A stretch of 64,000 nucleotides of DNA from Cercis canadensis (lineage: Eukaryota; Streptophyta; Magnoliopsida; Fabales; Fabaceae): positions 1,124,099 through 1,188,098 of the forward strand of contig QAOA01001366.1 in NCBI GenBank assembly GCA_003255065.1, written 5' to 3'. Of the stretch, positions 12,836 through 24,453 are shown in pieces (position 1 is the stretch's first letter; each line of letters starts with the position of its first letter). A program made the position numbers and the translations under genes. The notes below the pieces were generated by a model. The model ran no database searches and was not told where the DNA came from. It worked only from the letters and a program-made list of their open reading frames with translations.

Positions 12836-12950
12836 AGAGAACGAAAATTCTCTGAACCTGGCTCGATTCCTGGACATTCTTCTTCTTCGTCTAGCATCGT
12901 ACACTTTCTGCAGAAACTCTATTTCTTGCTCCCTTCTTCATTGATCATCA

Positions 12951-15900
12951 ATGGCATCAATTCCCATGGATGATATTTCAAGTCCGTTCTTCATGCACCT
13001 TTCTGATTCCCCAAGGTTGATTCTCGTCTCTCAAGCACTAAATGGAGACAACTATAACTCCTAGCATCGTGCAATGAAGATGGTACTCATAGCTAAAAAT
13101 AAGCTTGGATTTGTGGATGGATCCTTACCTCCACCAGATGAATCTGATCCTCCGAGCTTTCTAGCATGGCAACGCAATAACAATGTGGTTGCTTCATGGC
13201 TTCTCAACTCCATCTCCAAAGAAATCATTGTGAGTGTGATCTATTCTTCTACTGCAGCAGATATCTGGCTTGATTTGCAAGAACGATTCTAGCAACAGAA
13301 TGGTCCCAGAATCTTCCAACTTAAAAAGGAATTGATCAACCTAACTCAAGGATCCTTGTCAGTGGCTCAATACTTCACACAACTGAAAGGTATTTGGGAT
13401 AAGATAGGTGAATATCGTCCCATTCATTCCTATACTTGTGGAGGTGCCAAACCATTGTTGGATTATCTGCACCAAGTGTATGTGCTTTGCTTCCTCATGG
13501 GACTGAATGAGGTTTTCTCACATGTGAGGGGGCGGATCCTTTTGATGGATCCACTTCCTCCTGTGAACAAGGTTTTCTCTCTTGTTGTTCAAGAAGAGAG
13601 GCAGAGATCAATGAGCATTCCTCCTCCATCAAGTGAGCATATGGCTTATGCCATAATGGTCGTCAGAATCAATCTAGTTCAGATGGAAGATTCAGAAATG
13701 GAAAGAAGGACAGACTTATGTGTGCACACTGTGGCATGCTTGGGCATGTGAAAGAAAAATGCTACAAACTTCATGGCTACCCTCCAGGATACAAGAAGGG
13801 AAAGCAAGCTGGCAATGTGAACCACCTGTCCCACCTTCCTGAGGAAGAATCAAACCAAACTTCACAAATTGTGAATCAAACCAGCAATCCCTTCCAGATG
13901 TCTTCTCAGCAATATCAACAATTAATACATCTCTTCCAAACTCAGATATCACAAGCAGCAATTCCTTATATGGATACCCCCACCAACCAAGCCTCGGCTG
14001 GTATTATTCTCTTATCTAACACTTTCACATTTAATAAAGATATTGACTCTTGGATATTAGATTCAGGAGCCATATCTCATGTTTCTTGTTCTCTCAAGCA
14101 CTTTATCACACATAAACAATTGCACAATCGCTTTGTTACATTACCTAATAATTGCAGAATCTCTATTACTGCTATAGGAAGTGTTCAGTTAGCTTCAAAC
14201 TTTATTCTTCACAAAGTGCTTTATATTCCCCAATTTCGAGTCAATCTCATATCTGTATCTGCTTTGTTATAAAATTCCACTTATCTTGTGTCTTTTTATG
14301 CTAATTCCTTTCACATTCAGGACCTTAAACAATCAAAGATGATTGGCAAGGGTGATATGTGTCAAGGATTATACACATACAAAGTCCACAAGCATGGTGA
14401 ACAAGGCACTTCTGATATAGTTTTTCCTTCCACATCAAAACCTATCATTTGTAATATGCATTCTGCACCAACAACACATGTATCAAATTCTGATTCCCCT
14501 TTCAATAAATTCAGCAATGCCAAATTATGGCATGCTAGACTAGGTCACCTTTCTGACAAAGTGTTAAAAATCATGAGTAATACAATTCCTTTTGCTTGTC
14601 CTTCTACTTACTCGTCTAGCACCTGTCAAATATGTCCTTTATCTAAGTTTAGACTCTTGTCATTCACACCTCATAATCATATGTTACAATCTTCTTTTGA
14701 TTTGATTCATTGTGATATCTGGAATCCTTACCATCATTGCACTTATGATGGCAAGAGATACTTCTTAACCATTGTTGATGATTGCACTCGTTTAAGAAAC
14801 TTCGCTCAGATAATGCAAAGGAACTTGCTCTCACCAATTTTCTGCAGCAACAAGGCACACTGCACCAATTTTCCTGTGCATATAGACCTGAACAAAATTC
14901 AGTAGTCGAAAGGAAACACCAACATCTGCTCAATGTGGCTAGAGCTTTGATGTTTCAAGCTCACATTCCTATTCACTTCTGGCGTGAATGTCTTGTCACT
15001 GTTGCCTTCCTCATCAATAGAACTCCATCGCCATTGTTAAAAGAAAATTCTCCATATCAGTTGTTATATGATCAGCTTCCAAACTATAATGCTTTCAAGG
15101 TTTTTGGATGCTTGTGCTTTGTAGCCACTGTTCCTCCTGAAAGAACAAAATTCACACCTCGTGCTGTGCATGCAGTCTTCATGGGTTACCCATTAGGCTA
15201 CAAAGGTTACAAAGTCTACAATCTCCAAACCAGAAAGTTCATGATCTCTAGAGATGTCACTTTCCATGAGCATATGTTTCCATTTCAGGCCATTCCACAA
15301 TCCAGTGCTGCAGAAGATTTCTTCAGTCACACTGTGGTCCCCAATCCTCAACAAGACTGCCAACCCCTTCCACCTCATCTTGTTGATCCTTCACTTGATA
15401 CTCTCACACCCCAAGCTTCAAGTGTTTCTGGTTCACTTCCTTGTACTCCTGGTGCATCCTTTTTTGCTCTAGCTAATTCCATTCAACCAATCAATGAGGT
15501 CACACTAGATGATGCTCTACGCAGAACTACTAGGAATATTATACCTCCAACATATCTCAATGATTACATATGCTCCACTGCCAAGCACCCTATCCACAAT
15601 GTCATATGCTATGACAAACTGTCAAGTTCATACCAAGACTTCATTCACCAAGTCTCTAGCATATATGAACCTCAGTTCTATCATCAAGCTGTGCGTTATA
15701 AAGAATGGCAAAATGCAATGAAAGAGGAAATTACTGCTTTGGAAGCTAATTAGACCTGGAAAATAGTTCCTCTTCCTCAAGGTAAACGTGCCATTGGTTG
15801 CAGGTGGCTTTACAAGATTAAATACAAGGCTGATGGTACTTTGGATAGATACAAGGTCAGACTGGTTGCAAAAGGTTACACTCAACAGGCTGGGATAAAT

Positions 15901-16696
15901 TTCATGGACACCTTCTCACTAGTGGCCAAGATCACTATAGTTCATTTTCTACTCCCAGTTGCTGCTGTGAAACACTGGTTCATGGTCCAACTTGACATCA
16001 ACAATGCTTTCTTAAATGACGATTTGTTTGAAAAAGTTTACATGCAACTTCTATTTGGATATCTTGTGCAAGGCCAGAATCTGGTTTGTAAACTCACAAA
16101 GTCTCTCTATGGACTACGCCAAGCTTCTAGGCAATGGTTTCACAAGTTTTTTACTGCATTGATTCAACATGGCTTCTATCAGTCTCATACGGATTATTCT
16201 TTGTTTTCCATTAGCAAAGGGAACACTTTAGTCATCCTTCTAGTCTATGTGGATGATATTATATTGGTTGGACCCAATCCTCCTGCTATTCAACATGTAC
16301 AGAAACTGCTTCAGAATCTTTTTAAACTCAAAGTTCTTGGTGATTTGAAGTACTTCTTGGGTTTAGAAATAGCCAAATCCACCAAGGGCATTCATTTTTC
16401 TCAACACAAATACACTCTTCAATTATTAGAGGACACAAGTTTTTCTACTGTTAAACCCTTCCTATTGCCCATGGATCCCAGTTTGAAACTTACTAAAACC
16501 GATGGTGACTTACTCCCTGATGCCTCTTTGTACAGACGTCTCATTGGGAGACTCATGTACCTTACTGTCTCAAGGCCAAAAATCAGTTATGCCGTTAACA
16601 AGCTGAGCCAGTTCATGTCGCAGCCTAGAATGCCTCACTTACATGCAGTGCATCATGTTCTGCAATATTTGAAGTCAGCACCAGGGCAAAGAACTN

Positions 16697-16728
<32 letters not shown>

Positions 16729-17124
16729 CTGTAACTTCTTCCTTACGCCTTACTGCTTTTGCAGATGCTGATTGGGGTAGTTGCTTAGACACCAGAAGAT
16801 CCACCATAGGCTATTGTGTCTTCCTTGGAGATTCCTTGATCTCATGGAAATCCATGAGACAACACTGTGTCTCGTTCATCTGCAAAGGCAGAGTATAGGG
16901 CTCTGGCCAATGTCACTAGTGAGCTCTTGTGGTTAAGGCAGCTCAGCAGCATTTTTGAAATCTCCATTGCTTCCATCATGGTTTTTTGTGATAACCAATC
17001 TACGATCCACCTTCCTAGCAATCCTACATCCATTGATCGCTCTAAACATGTCGATATCGATTGCCATTTCATTCGAGAGCATGTCCATTCTGGTTTCATC
17101 AAGCTCGTGCATGTTAAATCCTAG
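12951..17124 (+). pseudogene. Copia gag-pol polyprotein, broken
   Basis: Translation would start at ATG 12951 in one frame (gag, with stops TAG at 13062 and 13290). It moves to a second frame near 13.72 kb for the CCHC knuckle (CAHCGMLGHVKEKC), the protease active site (DSGAISH, about 14.06 kb) and the GAG pre-integrase motif (LWHARLGHLS, about 14.53 kb), with a TAA at 14270. It then moves to a third frame from about 14.78 kb. The integrase core has lost an internal piece between the DDCTR and LRSDNAKE segments, so two catalytic acidic residues are brought abnormally close. Reverse transcriptase carries YVDDI at about 16.25 kb after a TAG at 15751. The RNase H part (ADWGSC..., then [10 protein letters not shown] after a one-base shift near 16.86 kb) ends about 17.12 kb. 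Dead coding sequence. Confidence 0.95.
16696..16728. other. Ambiguous base followed by T32 (assembly join)
   Basis: The only N in the window is at 16696, followed by 32 T. It sits in the reverse transcriptase/RNase H spacer of the copia element where a shorter T run is expected. It most likely marks an assembly or sequencing artefact, so frame calls across it are unreliable. Confidence 0.85.
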
Positions 17125-17220
17125 CATCAGCTTGCTGACTTACTCACCAAGCCTTTATCTTCCACTCAATTTCGTTTTCTCAAGGCCAAGTTGAGTGTCT
17201 TGGATATTTACCTTCCAACT

Positions 17221-17232
17221 TGAGAGGGGGGG
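17221..17232 (+). other. Polypurine tract of the copia element
   Basis: TGAGAGGGGGGG directly abuts the 3' LTR start. This is the plus-strand priming site. Confidence 0.9.
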
Positions 17233-17452
17233 TATTAGACTTACACGTTAAATTAATTTATAATATCAGTTTAGCTTTATTAATGGATTAGTTAGTTAAC
17301 TTAGTCAGTTAGCCAGCTTAGCATTGGGAGTTAGGAAGTTAGTTTTTATGTTTTGCAGTTCTGCATTCAGTTACTGCTATATATTGTAAAGGCCACGATT
17401 GGCATATTCAGTTGAGTAAGAAATAATATTATTCTTTCTCAAGATTGCAATA
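17233..17452 (+). repeat. 3' LTR of the copia element
   Basis: Begins TATTAGACTTACACG and ends TTGCAATA, followed by the CCTCT duplication. It is the same length as the 5' LTR, with ten substitutions. Confidence 0.95.
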
Positions 17453-18032
17453 CCTCTTTCAGAACATGAGACACAAACACCAAAGACCATAGCTATGGTA
17501 TCTAATATTAGCAATGTTTATTAGATTAATAGCTTATTGTGAATCTGTTTCTCAAATGAGCTGCAAAATACCTTTTTCCCAGCAAAAATTAAGCCCATTC
17601 CTTATAGCAGTGAGCTCAGCTTTAAGATTAGTGGCAATGCCTATGGACCCACAAAAACCTCCATGCCACCTTCCTTGTCTATCTCGAATGATACCACCAA
17701 AACCAGCTCTACCCGGATTCCTGAAGTTGTTGCCATCAACATTGAGTTTTATCAAATCTATTTTCGGAGTTTGCCAATAGACCCAACGCACCTCTCTGTT
17801 ACTAGTGGCATTTCTAATATAAAATACTTTCTTACAAGTATGAGCCATCGCCTTTATCTTGCTCAACGTAAACATCAAAGGAGTAACCCTCCCCTCTATG
17901 ACTTCCTCATTACGTGCCCTCAAGATCCACCAAATAGCACAATAGAAAAGAGTAAGAACTTCTGAATTGTGACCTCTAGCTTGGCTATGGGCAGAGATCT
18001 ACGTATGAAGCGCAAGATCCCAGAAACCATTC

Positions 18033-18300
18033 GTTACATCGCATTTGACTCAAATAGCACGAGACTTGCAATTCGCTTCCCAATAAATGATTGTGAATAG
18101 TGAACACGCTAAAGGAGGTTTAGCGTGTTCCATTGAAAAATGCTATATCTCCTTTAATGTGACACACGTGTAAGAGAGAGAAATGATACATTACATATAG
18201 CTCAAATAGCACGAGACTTACAATTCACTTCCCATCATGTCACATTGAAGGAGATATAACGTTTTTCAATGGAACACGCTAAACCTCATTTAGTGTGTTC
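18033..18300. repeat. Nested direct and inverted repeats near the right end of the TIR element
   Basis: An inverted pair of about 60 bp spans roughly 18096-18160 and 18236-18300; each arm holds ACACGCTAAA/TTTAGCGTGTT and a GGAGATATA-type block. A direct repeat overlaps it: CTCAAATAGCACGAGACTT near 18050 and again near 18201, each followed by a similar CAATTC(G/A)CTTCCCA. The pattern suggests local rearrangement of the element's subterminal region. Confidence 0.75.
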
Positions 18301-18405
18301 ATTGTTCAATATTAAAATAATAAAAACTGCATAATTTTGATAAATAGTTTAAAAAATGTCTATTTTCCGTAAAGAATTTACAAACTTGTATTATTTAGGT
18401 CAATT

Positions 18406-19694
18406 TGTCATAAATTTGATCAAGACGCTGAGAAAAAGAAAGAAAAAAAAAGAGGCGGGTTGTTGCAGAGTTGGAGGGACTTCAAGATTGATAACAGGCA
18501 AACCCCAATAATAAAGGCATGTGAAAAAGAGAAGACGAGGAGTAAAAAGTGACTAAATTTACTGGTAAATTAGACTTGCGAATTTGTAGAACCTATTAGC
18601 TTCCTTCTTCAACGGTTTAATTTGTTTTTTCCTTCACCTTTCCTAAATTCAACTATATTGGCCATGCGGAAACTTACCAATTTTTTTTTTTTTAAAGACC
18701 TACCAAAAAACTATATTGGAGCGAAATAACCGGAATTAATTATTTTGGAATAAGGGAGGGATGAAGTTATAGTCATAGGTTTTGGATATGTGACCAAATA
18801 AAATGTTGATATAATAAGTTTTTCAGACACTTTTTTGTACTATTTTTTATCTAGTGTCTCACTTTTCTTATGGGATCATTTTAATAGATTATGGGATGAT
18901 AAAGAATTCTAATAAAGAGTAAATTTTAATTTACTACTACAATAAAATTCTAAAAGCTAGCTACTGCTACACAAATAATTGTCACATTATTAAATGACTA
19001 AAATATTTTATTTTATTGACAGAAGAAAATTTTAATAAATTTTTAAATATGTGGCAGCACATGATTTTAATATCTATGTAACTCTTTCGTTTATAGTGGA
19101 TCAAAATTTTTTTTTCTGAAATAAATTTTATTTAATTTTAGTATATACAGTATCCAAAAAAATATTTATATTGGATTAAAGTAAACTTGGCCTATGATTC
19201 TTGTCTGCCAAGGGCCCAATTTGAATTCGTACTCCAATAAATTGGGCTCAGATGTTGAGTGGTGAGTGAATCTGAAGGTCTATGGCCCCCAAAAAAAAAG
19301 AATCTGAAGGTCATATCTGGCCCAACTTGATTTACGATTGTGGCTCCCTCGCTCAATTGGCGCGTACGCTAAACAGCGAGCTTCAATCATCAATTTAGAC
19401 GGCCACGCTCAAGGTCCTAAAAAGTCTTCCGAACCGAAGTTGTTCAACCAAAGGCATCTATAGCTTTTCCGAGCTCTGTTTTGTATATCTCACGGAAAAT
19501 CTGAATCCTTCAAGGTCGAAGATTTTAGGTTCTGGTAAAATCTTAATCTCCGGTTTCGATTAGCTCTCTTTAATTTTCTTTGAATTTTCAAGTGCAAGAT
19601 TGTTCGTCAAATCTCATTATTTTCCTGCTTTTTTTTTTTTTTTGAAAGATTTGATCGTTGGACGAATTTTCTTGGTTTTTTTTTCTCTTCCGCC
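18406..19694. other. Spacer and 5' region of the TRAF-type gene
   Basis: AT-rich DNA with no coding signal to about 19.4 kb, then a mixed-composition stretch (about 19.4-19.69 kb) that is probably promoter and 5' UTR of the TRAF-type gene. No clear TATA box could be chosen. Confidence 0.5.
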
Positions 19695-22600
19695 ATGGCA
19701 GTTGTTTCCGATGAAGGCACAAGTATATGTAATCACTGGTAAATGCTTGTCTTGTGATTCATAAATGTCTGAATAACTATGAATGATTTTCTATTATTTA
19801 CCTTCCTGAAAGTTGTGACCTCGGTATGGTTATTGTGTTATGATTCACTCCCGTGTAAAATCTAAGCTGAAATTTTCTTAATTTGATGGAAATTTGGTTT
19901 AATTTGATTTTAGAGTAGAAGCGCTCAGTTTGTTCCGGAATTCCTTATGGCTTTCGGAGTGGTTTTGTGTATCTAGTTAGGCGGTTGAACTAGCCGAATT
20001 TGACTAGTTGGACCACTTCAGAAATGATGAAATTATGCTACATCCATTTGTTAGTTAAAATGTCTGATTCTTGACAAATCTGGTGGTATTTGGACAATTT
20101 TGAAGTGGTTGATTTCATCCAGGTGTAGTTGTCTTGTCTGCGTTGTGATGGCCTATACTTGGTCCTCAAGAAAATTTCTGATTATTATTGTTGTTTTAAT
20201 ATTTTCAGTGCTCGGGCTATTCCTGCTGCAAATATTGATTTGCATTATGCTCATTGCTCCCGGAACCTTGAAAGATGCAAAGTTTGTTGTGACATGGTTC
20301 CGAAAAAATATGTTGAGGAACACTATTTAAACACTCATGCGCCGGTATGTGAAGCTTTCTCCTGTTTCCATTTTTTATACTGGGTTTCAATTTCAAGTAA
20401 AGCAGTGGGAAATCTATGAATTTTGTGTCACCTGGAGACAAAGGAAAACAGGAAAAAGGAAGAAAGAATTTGTGAGTTTATGTTGAAGAATCTTTTAGAA
20501 AAAAAAAAAAGAGATATATGGAGGGCTTTCATGTAAGGTTAGGATTTATAGGGAAAACAATTGGAGAGTCTTTTGATTTTGATTCCTAGTGGATCTAAAA
20601 TGATGTTTTTGTGGCAGCAAATAGTTGATTTGGTATTTCTTTGATCCAAAAATAGTAATATGGTTTCTTACTTGTATGGATGATGCACCGAACCATTAAA
20701 GGCGCTGTGTTATCTGTGCTGTGAATTTAATGGTGAGTAATCTTAAAAATGGGTGAAATGTGGTGTTGTTCTAGAAATTTTGTTTGTTGAGATAAAGGTT
20801 TTGTTCAGTTGGATATCTTCTAGCATGACCTCTGGGCCTGGAAAGTTCAGTGCCAAGCCACATTGGGTGTGGTTGAGTACTTGGTTTTATTATAGAAAGT
20901 AAAAACAAATTGAAACCTGTTGGAGCTCTGGATTTATTTTTCTGAAAATGTTTCTGGAATGTCCTCTTGATGATGTAGCATTAACAGAACATGTAAAATG
21001 TTGCAGCAAAATATTGTGAATTTCATGTAGTTGCTTTATAGCGTGGTTAAGGATCTGGTACTTGTGTTTTGAGATTTAGGTTCAGCATATTTATTGTTAG
21101 TTACTTAGTTATATGATGTTTGATTGGCTGCAATTGTGCTTGATAAGGAAACATGTGTTGGTTTGGCTTAAATTTTGTTTCCTGAAGGGATTCTCTTCTG
21201 CTTTAATGTTTCTGTATGCAGTTGGAGGAACAGGGTGAGGGAGGTTTAGTAAGTGGAAATATAAAGATGACTTCTCTGAGTAACTTTAGCATGGCTTTCT
21301 AACTTTTCTCATTCAGAAATGTGGCTTCTTTTCTAGATTATAATGCACTAATGTTTAGAACTTAATCATGTATGGAATTGGAACTTGTGTAATACTTTCT
21401 AGAACATGCAAAAGTATATGCATGGTTGCTTTGGCCAGGCCTATTTGTGATCGTATCGTACTCATAGATGAAATATGACATCTTGCTCTAAATGATTAAG
21501 ACCAGATATACAGCTCACTGGACCTACAAGCTGGCTACTCCCGCCCCCTCCCCCTTTCTCCCCACAAGGGATGCTATGACAATTATTGAAGTTAGATTTA
21601 CAATTTACTTTTATGCTATTGCTTTGTGAAGAAGAAGTGTGTGTTTGTGCAGGTCGCATGTTCATTGTGCAGTGAGACAATGGAGCGAGATATTTTAGAT
21701 ATCCATAAAGGTGAAAATTGCCCTCAAAGAATTGTCACTTGTGAGTTTTGTGAGTTCCCATTGCCGGCAATTGATCTTGCTGAGCATCAGGTATTGCTTT
21801 AATAACTTTTGAGTTGGGAAGATGGTATTCCATCCGTGTACTTTAGCACTAATTAGAGTATGATCATTATATCTTTCAGGAAGTATGTGGAAATCGAACA
21901 GAACTTTGTCACCTTTGTAACAAATATGTTAGACTGCGTGAAAGATACAACCATGATGCTAGGTGCAATGGTGTCCCAGATAATACTGTGGGATCTTCAA
22001 GGTAGGAAATATCATCATTTAATATTGTCCATTGTAGTTACAGTTCAAAAATTGCATTTGAAATTAATATGCACAAAACCTCTGAGAATTCATGTTTCTT
22101 CTTTTGTGATATTTTCACTTGTACCTAATTGTTGATGGATCATATACTGCGTTTCATAGATGATAAAACTTTTCGGTTTAGAGCAACTTCGGAAACATTT
22201 TGCTAATTGCATGTACTTCATCCAAGAGACATGTTATCATACAGATGCTTGTGATTGTATTCCTTGAAGTAACCTGGGAATTCTTTCTATTTTAAATGTT
22301 ACCCAGCTTCTAGTTTCGACGTGGAATGAAGATTAGTTGTTTATCTGAATTGTCTTCTACTTGTTTCTAATTCTGTGTAGTTCAGCATCTACAATCTGGA
22401 GTAACTGTGTGCATGAATCCTTTGACCCCTTAATTAAGTTAGGGCTTAATTGCAAATCTAAACTATTTTAAAGCTCAATCTGGAGTATACTATATGAATT
22501 AGTCTTTATTCTTTGTAACAATTTAATTGAACTATTACTTCAAATATTTTCTTGAAGGGATGTGAGGGCAGCTGAAAGAGATGAAGGTGCTCGAAGAAGG

Positions 22601-22717
22601 GAGCGGAATGACTTTTCTAGAAGACGTCTTCTTTTGTCAATAGCAATCACTGGCATTGCTGTTTTATTAGGATCTCTTTTTTTCCAGAGGAAGACAGAGC
22701 ACAGTGATGTGCATTAG
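19695..22717 (+). CDS. TRAF-type zinc-finger protein with C-terminal membrane anchor (199 aa)
   Basis: Five exons: 19695-19738, 20209-20344, 21653-21790, 21880-22001 and 22558-22717, all with GT-AG borders and compatible phases, total 600 nt. The product has closely spaced Cys/His pairs (HYAHCSRNLERCKVCCDMVP, CSLCSETM, CEFCEFPLPAIDLAEHQEVC, CHLCNKYV) as in TRAF-type and XAF1-like zinc fingers, covering residues about 14-140. A charged segment (RAAERDEGARRRERNDFSRR) is followed by a hydrophobic stretch (LLLSIAITGIAVLLGSLFF, about residues 171-189) and a short hydrophilic tail, the layout of a tail-anchored protein. It resembles Arabidopsis At1g09920 in size and motifs. The biochemical function is unknown. 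The start was chosen because the short exon 1 splices in frame into the first finger. Confidence 0.92.
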
Positions 22718-23121
22718 CAGAAGAGAGGATGCATGTTAGGATCGTGTAAATCGGCTTTAAATCTGTATAATCCATTTGTCTGCAACAGAAGCCTTCTGAG
22801 ATATGCTTAGCTACTGTCTTAAAACAGATCGGCATTGTCATAATACATGGACTAGTTACACACTTTCTCAAAAATGATTATAGTTCTGCATTTGTGAGGA
22901 GAAAACTACCAGAGATGAATTTGATCTTTCTATCAAGAGATTAAGGTTGCTATTTGTTGCCAATCCTGCATTTATCTAGAAAAAGAAGGGTATTCTTTAG
23001 AAGAATCTCTGGTCTTGTTTTCTATTCAATTGACTTTTTCAAGTGCAACAAAAATTGTTTTTAAACATTCATCTTAAAAAAATATTTTTAATATTTTATC
23101 TGATTATATAAGAGAAAAATC
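22718..23121. other. 3' UTR and downstream spacer of the TRAF-type gene
   Basis: About 22718-23000 is likely 3' UTR; no further gene is seen before the palindrome. Confidence 0.5.
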
Positions 23122-24453
23122 ATTTAGACAAACTATACACAAATGGGACACATTTAAAACTATTTATGTAAAATGGACACTTTTGATTTTTGTTATTAAT
23201 TTTTCATTCAGACTTAAACACGGTTTTGTTGGGCTGAAGCGTGTATTAAGAGATTACATTTTTGTCAAAATCATTTATGCTTTTACTAAATAAATCACGC
23301 TTTTCTCTAAATTAATGACGCTTTGACCAAATGAACTATGATTTTGTTTTTTTAAAAAGGAGATCACGCTTTACTCAAAGGGGAACACGCTTTGGCCTCT
23401 TTGGTAAACACTCTTTGGGTAAAGGCGTGTTCTATTGGAAACACTCCTTTGCCTCTAGCGTTTTCCACAAAGAGGTAAACACGTGACCTTAACAAAATTT
23501 TGCTTAAAAGAAAAACAAAACAAAAGCCTTCAGAAATCGAAGAGGAAATTCTTCTTCTCCTTTCTTCTTTGTTCTTTTTCTAAATTCACCGCAACAAAGT
23601 CAAACAAGTTTTTCTATGCAAATATCACCTTCTATAGTAAATAATCATTATATAAGAAATAGGGAAAGCTTTAGCAAGGTTCATGCTTTCAACAACAATT
23701 TTTTCTTCCCTTGGAGGATAACTCTATTACAGTTCCATTATAATCCTATTACATAAATAAGGAAATATTTTAATATTTAAATTTGAAATTATTTTTTTAG
23801 AATATGCAATTAGTCAAGGAAAAAATTATAGAAAATAAATATTTATAATAGAATTCTCCAAGTGAAGAAAAAATTGTTGTTGAAAGCATGAACCTTGCTA
23901 AAGCTTTCCCTATTTCTTATATAATGATCATTTACTATAGAAGGTGATATTTGCATAGAAAAACTTATTTGACTTTGTTGCTGTGAATTTAGAAAAAGAA
24001 CAAAGAAGAAAGGAGAAGAAGACTTTCCTCTTCGTTTTCTGAAGGCTTTTGTTTTGTTTCTCTTTTAAGCAAAATTTTGTTAAGGCCACGTGTTTGCTTC
24101 TTTGTGGAAAACGTTATAGGTAAAAAAGTGTTTCTAATGAAACATGCTTTTACCCAAAGAGTGTTTATCAAAGAGGCCAAAACGTGTTCCCCTTTGTGTA
24201 AAATGTGATCTCCTTTTTTTAAAAAAAAAACCGTAGTTCATTTAGTCAAAGTGTAATTAGTTTTGGGGAAAAACGTGATTTATTTGGTAAAAACATAAAT
24301 GATCTTGGCAAAAACGTAATTTCTTAATATACGTTTTAGCTCAACAAAATTGTGTTTAAGTCTAAACGAAAAATTAATAAAAAAAATTAAAAGTATCCCT
24401 TTTACGTAAATAATTTCAAATGTACTCCATTTGTATAAATAATTTGTCTAAAT
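23122..24453. mobile_element. Long foldback element, 1332 bp with arms of about 610 bp
   Basis: The left arm (23122 to about 23731) and right arm (about 23846 to 24453) are inverted copies, roughly 88-90 percent identical by eye, around a 115-bp AT-rich loop. Ends are ATTTAGACAAACTA and AATTTGTCTAAAT. The arms contain repeated CACGCTTT-type motifs, for example AACACGCTTTGGCCTCTTTG. The outer 60 bp resembles the ends of the TIR element at 12260-18405, so the two may be related families. No transposase or target duplication was found; it is probably a non-autonomous MULE-like foldback. A transcript across it would form a very long hairpin. The 63-codon minus frame inside is incidental. Confidence 0.85.

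Larger units (their letters stand above)
12604..17452 (+). mobile_element. Ty1/copia LTR retrotransposon, 4849 bp, degenerate
   Basis: Two 220-bp LTRs (12604-12823 and 17233-17452) flank an internal region with gag, protease, integrase, reverse transcriptase and RNase H order, which is diagnostic of Ty1/copia. CCTCT is duplicated at 12599-12603 and 17453-17457. The primer binding site matches initiator methionine tRNA, and a G-rich polypurine tract precedes the 3' LTR. The LTRs differ at 10 of 220 positions by my count (about 4.5 percent), which suggests insertion a few million years ago under usual plant rates. The coding region holds several stops and frameshifts, so the copy is not autonomous. 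The NGPRIFQL and CCHC context suggest the Ale/Retrofit lineage, but that needs a phylogeny. Confidence 0.97.
12462..18045 (-). pseudogene. RNase H-like (LINE-type, RVT_3) gene fragment, disrupted
   Basis: Reading the minus strand from about 18045, a frame passes through FYCAIWWILRARNEEV, then DLIKLNVDGNNFRNPGRAGF and GGIIRDRQGRWHGGFCGSIG to GLNFCWEKG (about 17575). This is the linker and RNase H-like domain of plant LINE-derived proteins. It then meets in-frame stops within what should be an ETDSQxAINLI segment, shifts frame, and is cut by the copia element at 17457. Beyond the insertion, at 12603-12462, it resumes as EANQGANFMAKLG and ends at a stop (TAG at 12464-12462). The two halves join exactly across the CCTCT duplication, so the fragment predates the copia insertion. 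An earlier stop at 18001-17999 shows the 5' part is also broken. It is not expected to be functional. Confidence 0.85.
12260..18405. mobile_element. TIR transposon carrying an RNase H-like fragment, split by a copia element
   Basis: The left end starts AATTGACTTAAATAATA and the right end is its diverged inverse, TATTATTTAGGTCAATT (18389-18405). The pairing extends about 130 bp inward to TTAATGGAATACAGTAAACA on the left, at perhaps 75-80 percent identity. Subtracting the copia insert and one target duplication leaves about 1.29 kb. Inside, on the minus strand, lie two halves of an RNase H-like coding fragment that become contiguous when the copia element is removed. ACACGCTAAA and TAGCGTGT motifs recur near both ends. 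Long TIRs plus a captured gene fragment are typical of Pack-MULE-type elements, but I could not identify a 9-bp target duplication, so the superfamily is an inference. Confidence 0.65.

Noticed and set aside
23989-24180. Minus frame in the right arm of the palindrome
   Set aside because: Low-complexity sequence within a foldback element; no protein similarity seen.
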